Shown in pieces: positions 1 through 8,241 of a DNA stretch of 64,000 bases. The first letter of the stretch is position 1. The number at the start of each line of letters is the position of its first letter. The DNA comes from Paraburkholderia humisilvae. Lineage in GTDB: Bacteria > Pseudomonadota > Gammaproteobacteria > Burkholderiales > Burkholderiaceae. The notes beneath the pieces are model-generated. The model had not been told where the DNA came from, ran no database searches, and was given only the letters and a program-made list of their open reading frames with translations. The stretch is from the NCBI RefSeq assembly GCF_902859855.1, contig NZ_CADIKH010000001.1, positions 310,001 to 374,000 of the forward strand, written 5' to 3'. The translations under genes were made by a program, and so were the position numbers.

Positions 1-2
1 GC

Positions 3-134
3 GTGACCGTTGCGCCCGGCCACTATTTCCGCCCGAACGCGGAAACGAGCGCGTGGACCCGCATCAACGCGGCCTATACGCAAGACCCGCGTGCGCAAGC
101 GTTCTTCGATGCAGCCGCGCAACTGAAAGCCTGA
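3..134 (+). CDS. C-terminal end of a PLP-dependent aminotransferase-like protein (partial)
   Basis: Only the last 43 codons are in the window; the reading frame enters from the left edge and stops with TGA at 132-134. The visible residues (VAPGHYFRP, then SAWTRINAAY, then a DPRAQAFF-like tail) resemble the C-terminus of class I/II fold-type I aminotransferases. The closest type is the aminotransferase-like domain of MocR/GntR regulators, where a conserved surface after the small domain has this shape. Whether a GntR DNA-binding domain precedes it cannot be seen. The frame is open with codon use like its neighbours, so it is a real gene end and not noise. The family assignment is moderate; the exact substrate or regulatory role is unknown. 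Confidence 0.6.
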   Translation: MTVAPGHYFRPNAETSAWTRINAAYTQDPRAQAFFDAAAQLKA

Positions 135-308
135 CCGGCCGGCCGCCGTCGCCGCCATTGCATCACGCTGGGCGATGCGGGATGCATCGCTATCCTTCAT
201 AGGTGCGCTGCACGCGCGGCGTACATATCGCGCCTATAGTCCGCCTGCCGATACAGTTTTTGCTTAAAATATGGGCCGCCCGGCTCAACCGGCTCGCCCT
301 CTCGCTCC

Positions 309-1757
309 ATGGCCAATACGACAAGCACCGAGACACTCCCCGCCAAGCCGTCCGCCCGTTCGCTCACCGTCATGTTGTGGATCGTCGCGACCGGCTTCTT
401 CATGCAGACGCTCGACTCGACAATCGTCAACACTGCGCTGCCCGCGATGGCGACCAGCCTCGGCGAATTGCCGCTGCGGATGCAATCGGTCGTGATCGCC
501 TATTCGCTGACGATGGCGGTGATGATCCCGGTCTCCGGCTGGCTCGCCGACAAGCTCGGCACGCGGCGCGTATTCATGAGCGCGATCTTCGTGTTTTCGG
601 TCGGCTCGCTGCTGTGCGCGAGCGCGCATACGCTGTCGCAACTCGTGCTGTGGCGCATCCTGCAAGGCGCCGGCGGCGCGATGCTGCTGCCGGTCGGGCG
701 CCTCGCGGTGTTGCGCGTGTTTCCCGCCGAACGCTATCTGCCCGCGCTGTCGTTCGTCGCGATTCCGGGCCTGATTGGTCCGCTGATCGGACCGACGCTC
801 GGCGGCTGGCTCGTCAAGATCGCGTCATGGCACTGGATCTTCCTGATTAACGTGCCGGTCGGCGTGGTCGGCGTGATCGCAACGTTTATCTTCATGCCGG
901 ATTCGCGCAATCCGGACACCGCGAAATTCGACTTGAAAGGCTATCTGCTGCTGATCGTCGCGATGATTGCGATCTCGATGGCGCTCGACGGTCATAGTGA
1001 ATTCGGCTTCGCGCATGCGACGGTGCTGGTGCTGCTAATCCTGAGCCTCGGCTTTTTCACCGCGTACGGGTTGCATGCGGTGCGCACGCCGCAACCGATT
1101 TTTTCGCTCGACCTGTTCCGAATTCATACGTTCAGCGTCGGGATTCTCGGCAACCTGTTCGCACGGATCGGCAGCGGCGCGATGCCATATCTGCTGCCGC
1201 TGCTGCTGCAGGTTAGCCTCGGCTACAGCGCATTCGAAGCAGGCCTGATGATGCTGCCCGTCGCGGCGGCCGGCATGACGTCCAAACGCCTCGTGACCCG
1301 GCTGATCTTCCGCTACGGCTACCGGCGCGTGCTCGTGACCAACACGGTGCTGGTCGGTCTCGCGATGGCGAGCTTCGCGCTGATGGGTGCGCACCAGCCG
1401 CTGTGGCTGCGGCTCGTGCAGCTCGCGTTTTTCGGCGGCGTGAACTCGATGCAGTTCACCGCGATGAATACGCTGACGCTAAAGGATCTCGGCACCGGGG
1501 GCGCAAGCAGCGGCAACAGCCTCTTCTCGCTGGTGCAGATGCTGTCGATGAGCCTCGGCGTGACGGTCGCCGGCGCGATGCTGACGACCTTCACCGGCAT
1601 CATCCCGCGCGTCACCGAAGCGAACACGCTGCCCGCGTTCCACGCGACGTTCGTCTGCGTGGGCATCATTACGGCGGGCACGTCGTGGATCTTCGCGCAG
1701 CTCGCCCACGATATCCGGCGGCCCGCGCCGAAAACCGATCCATCGGAGCGAACCTGA
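309..1757 (+). CDS. mdtD: MFS multidrug exporter, DHA2 family, MdtD-like
   Basis: Proton-driven exporter of the 14-helix DHA2 (EmrB/QacA) type in the inner membrane, 482 residues. It resembles Escherichia coli MdtD along its whole length. Shared features include the opening WIVATGFFMQTLDSTIVNTALP, the motif-A loop SGWLADKLGTRR near residue 75, the motif-C-like glycine-rich segment around residues 155-165 (IGPLIGPTLGGW), SWHWIFLINVPVG and the late segment MNTLTLKDLGTG. In E. coli mdtD lies downstream of the RND pump genes mdtABC; here there is no RND pump next to it, so it stands alone. The ATG at 309 gives the family's normal N-terminus although the Shine-Dalgarno is weak. A TAAAAT-like -10 lies at about 265-270. 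The substrate cannot be inferred. Confidence 0.85.
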   Translation: MANTTSTETLPAKPSARSLTVMLWIVATGFFMQTLDSTIVNTALPAMATSLGELPLRMQSVVIAYSLTMAVMIPVSGWLADKLGTRRVFMSAIFVFSVGSLLCASAHTLSQLVLWRILQGAGGAMLLPVGRLAVLRVFPAERYLPALSFVAIPGLIGPLIGPTLGGWLVKIASWHWIFLINVPVGVVGVIATFIFMPDSRNPDTAKFDLKGYLLLIVAMIAISMALDGHSEFGFAHATVLVLLILSLGFFTAYGLHAVRTPQPIFSLDLFRIHTFSVGILGNLFARIGSGAMPYLLPLLLQVSLGYSAFEAGLMMLPVAAAGMTSKRLVTRLIFRYGYRRVLVTNTVLVGLAMASFALMGAHQPLWLRLVQLAFFGGVNSMQFTAMNTLTLKDLGTGGASSGNSLFSLVQMLSMSLGVTVAGAMLTTFTGIIPRVTEANTLPAFHATFVCVGIITAGTSWIFAQLAHDIRRPAPKTDPSERT

Positions 1758-1912
1758 CATCGAACCGCAACGGGGCGCAGCATGTTCCCCGATGCACCAT
1801 TGATGTGCTTGCGACCCGCTTCGCGCGTGATCGTCCGCTGCGATATCCGCGCAAGCCCTTGCGGGAAAGCCATCCGTCAGCGAGCACGGCGGATTGACTT
1901 TGCGCATGTTTC

Positions 1913-1941
1913 TTGCTGACTGATCCTGTAAACTAAATACT
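1913..1941 (+). promoter_or_regulatory. Candidate sigma70 promoter of the EAL-domain gene
   Basis: TTGCTG at 1913-1918, a 17-base spacer and AATACT at 1936-1941 lie 26 bases before the EAL-domain start codon. The -35 is good and the -10 is weak, so this is a prediction from spacing and position only. Confidence 0.35.
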
Positions 1942-1966
1942 CCGCGCCGCGTGCGCACTCCCGCGA

Positions 1967-3253
1967 ATGATTGACACGATGAGCATGGTCGAACTCGATC
2001 CTCCCGGCTTCCAGCCGCCGCGCCCCGTGGCGGGGGAGGAAGGTTCCCGCCGTACGGTGCGCTACGGCGGCTATACCGTCTTCAGCGTGTTTCAACCGGT
2101 GTTTTCAGTGTCGCATCGGCGCGCGATCGGCTATCACGCGTCGCTGCGCGTACACGACGAGAACGCGATGCAGGTGCCGTCGCACGAAGTGTTTTCGCAA
2201 GCCGCGCGACGCGGCGACCTGCTCGAACTCGGACGGCTCGCCGAATCGCTGCATCTGGGCAACTTCAACGCGTTCGACAGCCACGACGAGTGGCTCTTCC
2301 TGAGCCTGCATCCGGCCGCGCTGATGGATTTGAGCTACGGCGACGCGCTGCTGGCCGGGCTCAAATCGCTCGGCTTGCCGCCGCAACGGGTCGTGCTGGA
2401 GGTCAGCGAGCAGGCGGGCGGCGAGACCACGCGCTTTGCGGAGATCATCGATGCGCTGCGCAAGTCGGGCTTCCTGATCGCGCTCGACGGTTTCGGCGCG
2501 AAGCACTCGAATATCGACCGCGTATGGACGCTGCGCCCCGATATCGTCACGCTCGACCGCGGCATCCTCGCGCAGGCCACCGAACATTCGCATATCGAGC
2601 GGGTGCTGCCGGGCATTGTGTCGCTGCTGCACGAATCCGGGCAACTCGTCTTGATGGGCAATCTGACCACCGAAAACGATGCGCTGATCGCGCTCGAATG
2701 CAATGTCGATTTCGTGCAAGGCACGTTTTTCGCGAGCCCGAGCGTCGAACCGGTGAAGCCGCAGGCAACCGTCGATCTGATGGACAACCTGTCCGCTTCG
2801 CTGCGCAAGCGCGTCGCAGGCCGCGAAGTGGCGCAGGCCGAGCGGCTCGCGCCGTTCGTCGCCGCGCTCGAACACGCGAGCGCACAGCTTGCCGACGGTG
2901 CGTCGATAGACGACGCCGCTGCGCCGCTGCTCGCGCTGCGCGAAACCGCGCGCTGTTTTCTGCTCGACGGCTCAGGGCGGCAAATCGGCGACAACGTGCT
3001 GCCGCCGGGGCGCGCTTCGCAGCGCGCGAAACGCTTTCGCCCGCTGCTGCATTCGGAGGGCGCAAGCTGGGAACGGCGGCCCTATTTCATCCAGGCGGTG
3101 CGCACGCCGGGCCACGTGCAGTTGACCCCGCCTTATCTGTCGATCAATGAAGCGCACCTGTGCGTGACCGCGTCGATCGCATCGCAGACCACGCACGGCA
3201 TGCAGGTGCTATGCGTCGACATCAACTGGGACGGCACCGCACCGCGCCCATGA
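1967..3253 (+). CDS. Degenerate EAL-domain protein, probably a non-enzymatic c-di-GMP receptor
   Basis: 428 residues with an EAL fold at about 36-270 and a C-terminal region of unknown type at 270-428. The fold is recognisable from FQPVFSV, VVLEVSE, FLIALDGFGAKHS and PDIVTLDRGI, but the catalytic residues are mostly lost. The E-A-L signature reads H-A-S at 57-59. The second Asp of DDFG is Gly175. The conserved Lys of the K(I/L)D motif is Thr195. The GVET glutamate region reads MGNLTTE. Glu145 and Asp174 remain. Such proteins normally do not hydrolyse c-di-GMP and some (FimX, LapD) act as receptors; that role is inference. There is no GGDEF or membrane segment. ATG 1967 has nearby in-frame alternatives at 1979 and 1985. 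Its last 45 bases overlap the convergent sigma-factor gene. Confidence 0.8.
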   Translation: MIDTMSMVELDPPGFQPPRPVAGEEGSRRTVRYGGYTVFSVFQPVFSVSHRRAIGYHASLRVHDENAMQVPSHEVFSQAARRGDLLELGRLAESLHLGNFNAFDSHDEWLFLSLHPAALMDLSYGDALLAGLKSLGLPPQRVVLEVSEQAGGETTRFAEIIDALRKSGFLIALDGFGAKHSNIDRVWTLRPDIVTLDRGILAQATEHSHIERVLPGIVSLLHESGQLVLMGNLTTENDALIALECNVDFVQGTFFASPSVEPVKPQATVDLMDNLSASLRKRVAGREVAQAERLAPFVAALEHASAQLADGASIDDAAAPLLALRETARCFLLDGSGRQIGDNVLPPGRASQRAKRFRPLLHSEGASWERRPYFIQAVRTPGHVQLTPPYLSINEAHLCVTASIASQTTHGMQVLCVDINWDGTAPRP

Positions 3254-4372
3254 CGCACGTGCGGCGATCCGCTGCAACAGGCGCCGGACCGCGGACAGGC
3301 CGAACGTCTGATTAGCCCGGTGCAGCGCGGCCGGGTCCGTGACGTCCGTGACAATGCGCAGCGCGGCGATCGCGCCGTTCGCCGCGAACACCACATCCAG
3401 CATCGCGGCGATTTCGCCCTCCACCAGCCATGCGACGCGTGGCGTACCGTCCACGGTGAGTCCGATTGTTTCGGCCCGCAACGTGCCGGTCGCGCGCCCC
3501 GTTCGATCGGGCGACATCGCGCGCGCGGCCGTTTCATCCGATAGCAAAACAACGCGCGCGGCCGCCGCCTGCGCGGTCACTTCCGTGTTGGCGGACACGA
3601 ACGCCGCCGTGTCGTCGCTACGTCCGTCGTCATCCGCGATGTGTACGCCGCCGCTGAACAGGCGCACGAGGCCGATCCGGTCTTGTGCGTCGATCGCCGC
3701 CCGCAAGCGTTCGACGATGCGCGCGTGCGCGGCCGCATCGGCCGCTGCATCCGCCGCCGCTTCTGCCACTTTCGTCGGCGCGCCCGCGCGCCGCAGCCGT
3801 TGCTTCGCCCGATGCACGATCTGCCGGCAATGAGCCGGCGTCTTCGCGAGGATCTTCGCGATTTCCGCGTAATCGCACTCGAGCGCTTCGTGCAGCACGA
3901 ACGCAATGCGCTCGTCGGGTTTCAGGCGATCGAGCAGCAACGTGACGCCGTATGACATGTCCGACGCGTGCAGCGCCCGTTGGTCGGCTGCGGGGGCGAG
4001 CCCGTCGAGCCATGGCTGCGCCAGCTTGCCGGGCAAATGCGACGCGCGTTCGGTTCGCAAGCGGCGCAAACGGTCGATCGCAAGCCGTGTCGTGACCGTC
4101 GTCAGCCATGCGTCAGGCGAACGCACGTCCGCGCTGCGCGCGCCGTGCCACTTGAGCCACGCGTCCTGCACGACATCCTCGGCCTCCGCGCGGCTGCCGA
4201 GCATCCGCTGCGCGCGCGCAACGAGCTTGCGCCGCAGCGCTTCGAAAGCCGCGTCCGGCGGCGCTGTCCGGCTCGTGCTCGCACTATTGGCGGAGTGCGT
4301 GCGTTGCGTGCCGCTTATGTCGTGGCTCCCATCCATACCGGCCGTCTGCGTGCGTTGAACGTTGTCATCCAT
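3209..4372 (-). CDS. ECF sigma factor with C-terminal SnoaL-like domain (ECF41/SigJ-like)
   Basis: 387 residues. Sigma-2 lies at about 43-110 ([20 protein letters not shown], the classic ECF region 2). Sigma-4 lies at about 145-200 ([20 protein letters not shown], then the recognition helix near [12 protein letters not shown]). After a short Ala-rich linker, a SnoaL/NTF2-like domain at about 215-345 begins with [13 protein letters not shown]. In the ECF41 family this extension replaces an anti-sigma factor and tunes activity. The family's usual partner, a carboxymuconolactone decarboxylase or oxidoreductase gene, is not adjacent; clpP lies divergently 213 bases away. The start has a GGAG eight bases upstream. 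The N-terminal 35 residues are Ser/Thr-rich and may be a weakly conserved extension. Its 3' end overlaps the EAL gene by 45 bases on the other strand. Confidence 0.85.
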   Translation of the reverse strand: MDDNVQRTQTAGMDGSHDISGTQRTHSANSASTSRTAPPDAAFEALRRKLVARAQRMLGSRAEAEDVVQDAWLKWHGARSADVRSPDAWLTTVTTRLAIDRLRRLRTERASHLPGKLAQPWLDGLAPAADQRALHASDMSYGVTLLLDRLKPDERIAFVLHEALECDYAEIAKILAKTPAHCRQIVHRAKQRLRRAGAPTKVAEAAADAAADAAAHARIVERLRAAIDAQDRIGLVRLFSGGVHIADDDGRSDDTAAFVSANTEVTAQAAAARVVLLSDETAARAMSPDRTGRATGTLRAETIGLTVDGTPRVAWLVEGEIAAMLDVVFAANGAIAALRIVTDVTDPAALHRANQTFGLSAVRRLLQRIAARASWARCGAVPVDVDA

Positions 4373-4585
4373 TCGTCATGCTCCTCGATCGTCATGGGGA
4401 CACCACGCTGCGCGCCCCGTCTTCCCGTTGACGCCCCAACCCGTCGCGCCGTGACACTTCGCCGAAAAAATTTTCCCGTCACACGCGCCGGCACGCGCGC
4501 GTCTTCTCTGACAGGCATCGCGCCGATCGTGCGCGGCGCCTGTATACATCATTCCGACTTTCCTATCCGCACCAGCGAGGACCCC

Positions 4586-5233
4586 ATGCATTTGCGCTAT
4601 CCGCCCCTGCCTCCTTCCGCGTCCGGTCTCGGCCTCGTGCCGACCGTCATCGAACAGTCCGGCCGCGGCGAGCGCGCTTACGACATCTACTCGCGGCTGT
4701 TGCGCGAACGCATCGTGTTTCTGGTCGGCCCGGTCAACGAACAATCGGCCAGTCTGATCGTCGCACAACTGCTATTTCTCGAATCGGAAAACCCGGACAA
4801 GGATATTGCGTTCTACATCAACTCGCCAGGCGGCTCCGTCTATGACGGCCTCGCGGTCTACGACACGATGCAGTTCATCAAACCGGATGTGTCGACGCTG
4901 TGCACCGGCTTTGCGGCAAGCATGGGCACGTTTCTGCTTGCGGCGGGCGCGCGAGGCAAGCGTTACGCGCTGCCGAACGCGCGCATCATGATCCATCAGC
5001 CATCGGGCGGCAGCCAGGGCACGGCCGCCGATGTCGAAATTCAGGCGAAGGAAGTGCTTTATCTGCGCGAGCGGTTGAATGCGGTGCTCGCCGAGCGTAC
5101 CGGGCAAAGCGTTGCGCAGATCGAAAAGGACACCGACCGCGACACCTTCATGTCCGCCGATGCGGCGAAAGGCTATGGGTTAATCGACGACGTACTGCAG
5201 ACGCGCACGGCGCTCGCGCACGAAGCGCGCTGA
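4586..5233 (+). CDS. clpP: ATP-dependent Clp protease proteolytic subunit (stand-alone paralogue)
   Basis: Serine peptidase that forms a double heptamer and degrades proteins delivered by ClpA/ClpX. 215 residues, slightly longer than typical because of the C-terminal tail. Catalytic Ser is in GFAASMGTF, His in IMIHQPSGG, and Asp is in the following helix region ([11 protein letters not shown]). The processing-site region [11 protein letters not shown] and the substrate-groove residues are intact. The open frame extends upstream to 3968, but ATG 4586 gives the normal N-terminus and has GCGAGG five bases before it. There is no clpX, tig or lon neighbour, so this is probably a second ClpP beside the tig-clpP-clpX copy expected elsewhere; that expectation comes from the family and is not visible here. 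The hairpin after the stop is shared with the convergent tetR gene. Confidence 0.92.
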   Translation: MHLRYPPLPPSASGLGLVPTVIEQSGRGERAYDIYSRLLRERIVFLVGPVNEQSASLIVAQLLFLESENPDKDIAFYINSPGGSVYDGLAVYDTMQFIKPDVSTLCTGFAASMGTFLLAAGARGKRYALPNARIMIHQPSGGSQGTAADVEIQAKEVLYLRERLNAVLAERTGQSVAQIEKDTDRDTFMSADAAKGYGLIDDVLQTRTALAHEAR

Positions 5234-5243
5234 GCGGCGGCTA

Positions 5244-5259
5244 CCGCCCGCGCGGGCGG
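5244..5259. terminator. GC palindrome between convergent clpP and tetR genes
   Basis: CCGCCCGCGCGGGCGG is a perfect 16-base palindrome in the 34-base gap between two converging genes. It could fold in either transcript. There is no T-tract on either side, so it is only a weak candidate for a bidirectional terminator. Confidence 0.35.
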
Positions 5260-5267
5260 GTGCGTCG

Positions 5268-5888
5268 TCATACGAGGCGCGTGCCGAGGTAGGCGGATAG
5301 CACCGCCTTGTATTCGCCGATCAGCGCGACGCGCTCCTTCGGTTTCGCGGGAATGTAGAGCGGGCTCATGCTTTTCACGACCTGCAGCGTCACTTCGGCA
5401 ATACGAAAAGCGTCGTCACTGGACAAGGCCGGCCGATAGCGCTGGAACAGTTCGGCAAAGCGTTTGCGCAGCCGGTTGCGCACCGCCGCGTCACGCCTGA
5501 AATTCAGCGACACCGACAGCAGCGGCAGGTACGCCGGATGCGCATCCATAAATTCGACCAGCAGCGCGAACAGCCGCTCGACCAGTTCCGGCACCGTCAG
5601 CCCGTCGGCGCTCGCGGTCAGCGCGGACCATTGCGCATCCACCGTGTTGCCGTAACGGGTGCGCAGCGCGAACACAAGCGCGTCCTTGTTCGGAAAGTAC
5701 TGGTAGATCGCGCCGATCGACGCGCCGGCGCGCTCGGCAATTTCAGTCATGGTCGCCGCTTCGAAGCCGCGCTCCGCGATCGTCTCGGCGGCCGCGTCCA
5801 GCAGTGTTTCGACACGGCGCGCGGCGCGTTCCTGTTGCGGGACGCGCCGCGCGGTTTTCTCCGCAATTTTCTCTTTGACTGACGCCAT
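5268..5888 (-). CDS. TetR/AcrR family transcriptional regulator
   Basis: 206 residues from ATG at 5888 (MASVKEKIAEK); the frame stays open to 5945 but the extra 19 residues are not family-like. The helix-turn-helix lies at about 25-70 (ETLLDAAAETIAERGFEAAT, then SIGAIYQYFPNKDAL), the hallmark of TetR. The ligand-binding domain follows with AMP/lipid-type helices (PELVERLFALLVEFMDAHPAY). The gene converges with clpP and is followed upstream by the divergent NYN gene, 214 bases away. The target is not evident; TetR proteins usually regulate themselves and a neighbouring divergent gene, so the NYN gene is possible but no operator was found by eye. Confidence 0.85.
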   Translation of the reverse strand: MASVKEKIAEKTARRVPQQERAARRVETLLDAAAETIAERGFEAATMTEIAERAGASIGAIYQYFPNKDALVFALRTRYGNTVDAQWSALTASADGLTVPELVERLFALLVEFMDAHPAYLPLLSVSLNFRRDAAVRNRLRKRFAELFQRYRPALSSDDAFRIAEVTLQVVKSMSPLYIPAKPKERVALIGEYKAVLSAYLGTRLV

Positions 5889-6102
5889 ACGTGGATTTCG
5901 AGTCTGATGATATGAGGCAATCCTCACATAGACGCGATGCATCACGCAAGCCTTTTCCCGACGAATGAACCATAATGCCCGTCACAGCAAACTCTTTTGC
6001 TCGATTAACGCAATACTTGCCCGATCCGGCGCGATCTAATACTTTCACTGTTTCTCGCCGCTGCCTCGCAATGCGGGCGCGCATTTCAATGGAGAAACCC
6101 TC

Positions 6103-7416
6103 ATGGCGTCATCCTTCGACACAGTCAGCATGGCGCTGTTCTGCGACTTCGAAAACGTTGCGCTCGGTGTGCGCGATGCAAAGTACGAAAAGTTCGATAT
6201 CAAGCTCGTGCTCGAGCGCCTGCTGCTCAAAGGCAGCATCGTCGTAAAGAAGGCATATTGCGACTGGGATCGCTACAAAGGCTTCAAGGCGACGATGCAC
6301 GAAGCGAATTTCGAGCTGATCGAAATTCCGCACGTACGGCAATCGGGTAAGAATTCGGCGGATATCCGCCTTGTCGTCGATGCGCTCGATCTGTGCTACA
6401 CGAAAGCTCATGTGAACACCTTCGTCATCATCAGCGGCGATTCGGACTTTTCACCGCTCGTGTCGAAACTGCGCGAAAACGCGAAGCAGGTGATCGGCGT
6501 CGGCGTGCAGCGCTCGACATCCGACCTGCTGACCGCGAACTGCGACGAGTTTATTTTCTATGACGATCTGGTGCGCGAAAGCCAGCGCGCCGCGGCGAAG
6601 CGCGAAGCCGCGCGCGCACCGCAGCCGTCCGCGAAGCGCGCGCCCGACGGCGACAAACAGCGCAAGGAAGATCTCGACACGCGCAAAACGAAGGCGATCG
6701 AAATCGCCGTACAGACGTTCGACGCACTCGCGACGGAGCGCGGCGACAGCGGCAAGATCTGGGCGTCGGTGCTGAAAAACGCGATCAAGCGGCGCAAGCC
6801 TGATTTCAACGAAACCTATTACGGCTTTCGTGCATTCGGCAATCTGCTCGATGAAGCGCAGGCGCGCGGGCTGCTCGAAGTCGGCCGGGACGAGAAATCA
6901 GGCACGTATGTGTATCGCAACGTGGTAGCGGGACCGGGAGGCGAGTCGGCAATCGACACCGCAAACGAACCCGCGAGCCAACGGGCGATGGAGACCGGCA
7001 GCAGCGGTGAAGGCGAATCTCAAGCCGCGGTCGAAGTGTTGCGCGAGGTCATCGATGCGGGTGCGGAAGCGGTGCCCGCGGCGGCGCATGCATCCCCGGC
7101 CGTGACGGAAAACGGCGAACCGGCGGATCACGCAAGGGCGGATTCGGGCGCGCGCGGCAGGAAGCGAGGCGAGCGCAAACCGGCTGCGGCGAAAAAAGCA
7201 AGGAAGGAGAAAAAGACCTCAGCACCAGGTGCCGCGGACGCGGCCGCTTCGACTGCGGAACCGCCGTCGGCTGCGGCAACGTCAAACCAGCCGCAGGACC
7301 CCGCCGCAATGGCCGCCGAAGCCACCGATGCCGGCCAGGCCGGCAAAGCCACGCGCAAATCGACATCGCGCGGCCGTCGGCCACGCAAAGCCGCCACCGC
7401 CGCTGACGCCGGTTAA
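6103..7416 (+). CDS. NYN-domain (LabA/PIN-like) protein with OST-HTH domain and long basic tail
   Basis: 437 residues in three parts. The NYN/PIN-like nuclease fold at about 8-160 has acidic motifs ALFCDFENV at the start and IISGDSDFSPL, the expected metal-binding Asp positions. An OST-HTH/LOTUS domain at about 205-270 (TFDALATERGDSGKIWASVL ending in GTYVYR) commonly binds RNA. The last 165 residues are Ala/Lys/Arg/Glu-rich, probably disordered. NYN proteins are predicted endoribonucleases or RNA-binding factors and LOTUS fusions suggest RNA targeting; the actual role here is unknown. ATG 6103 is preceded by a GGAG motif (CAATGGAGAAACCCTC). The gene stands alone, divergent from the TetR regulator and 200 bases before the LysE exporter. 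Confidence 0.85.
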   Translation: MASSFDTVSMALFCDFENVALGVRDAKYEKFDIKLVLERLLLKGSIVVKKAYCDWDRYKGFKATMHEANFELIEIPHVRQSGKNSADIRLVVDALDLCYTKAHVNTFVIISGDSDFSPLVSKLRENAKQVIGVGVQRSTSDLLTANCDEFIFYDDLVRESQRAAAKREAARAPQPSAKRAPDGDKQRKEDLDTRKTKAIEIAVQTFDALATERGDSGKIWASVLKNAIKRRKPDFNETYYGFRAFGNLLDEAQARGLLEVGRDEKSGTYVYRNVVAGPGGESAIDTANEPASQRAMETGSSGEGESQAAVEVLREVIDAGAEAVPAAAHASPAVTENGEPADHARADSGARGRKRGERKPAAAKKARKEKKTSAPGAADAAASTAEPPSAAATSNQPQDPAAMAAEATDAGQAGKATRKSTSRGRRPRKAATAADAG

Positions 7417-7616
7417 CCCCGGCAGGGCGCACCCATCGCAAGCGCATACCACCGGGCATGCCGGGCACGCCGGCATGCCCGGCGCGGCGTCCAGCGCGTC
7501 GCAAGCACCTGTGCTAGATTCGCTGTTCCCTGCGGTTTCAAGCGTCTACGCGCGCGTTGTCCGTCCCGGCTCATTGGTCACGCCGGCCGTGCACGCGTCA
7601 TTTCGAAGGTATTTCA

Positions 7617-8237
7617 ATGAACTACGTCCCGCACCTCGCGCTGGTCGCCGGCGTGATGCTGCTCGCCTGCGTGAGTCCCGGCCCCGATCTGATGGCCGTC
7701 ACATCCCAGGCGCTCGCCCGACGCCGCGCCGGACTCCTCGCCGCGTGCGGCATCGCCACGTCGCATGCGCTATGGGCGACGCTCGCGATTTTCGGTCTGG
7801 GTCTGGTCCTCGCGCAGCTCGCGTGGCTGTACGGCGCGATCCGGGTGGCCGGCGCCCTCTATCTGATCCATCTCGGCATCCGGATGCTCGCCAGTCTCGG
7901 CAAACCCGCAGGGTCGCTCGACGTGAGCGCCGCCAGCGCGTCCACTGCGCTCGGCGCATACCGGCGCGGCTTGTTCGTCGGCCTGACCAATCCGAAGGGA
8001 GCCGCGTTCTTCGGCGGACTGTTCGTCACCGTGCTGCCCGCGCACGCGCCACTATGGGTGCATGCGACGACCGTCGCGGCGGTCAGCATCGTGTCGCTCG
8101 GCTGGTTCAACGCGATGGCGTTCGTGTTTTCGATGCAACGCGTGCAGTACGGCTACGGGCGCATCCGCAAGATCGTCGACGGTACGATGGGCACCATTCT
8201 GATAGCGCTCGGCGCGAAACTGGCGCTCGACCGCTAA
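7617..8237 (+). CDS. LysE/RhtB family amino-acid exporter
   Basis: 206-residue inner-membrane protein with about six hydrophobic segments. Family marks are CVSPGPDLMAVTSQALARRR near the N-terminus and GLFVGLTNPKGAAFFGGLF in the middle. LysE/RhtB proteins export basic or neutral amino acids or small related metabolites; the substrate cannot be read from sequence. The open frame starts at 7557 but ATG 7617 gives the standard N-terminus (MNYVPHLAL) and has GAAGG about ten bases upstream. The stop is only four bases from the stop of the convergent sensor kinase, so transcription from the two sides must meet here. Confidence 0.88.
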   Translation: MNYVPHLALVAGVMLLACVSPGPDLMAVTSQALARRRAGLLAACGIATSHALWATLAIFGLGLVLAQLAWLYGAIRVAGALYLIHLGIRMLASLGKPAGSLDVSAASASTALGAYRRGLFVGLTNPKGAAFFGGLFVTVLPAHAPLWVHATTVAAVSIVSLGWFNAMAFVFSMQRVQYGYGRIRKIVDGTMGTILIALGAKLALDR

Positions 8238-8241
8238 GCCG

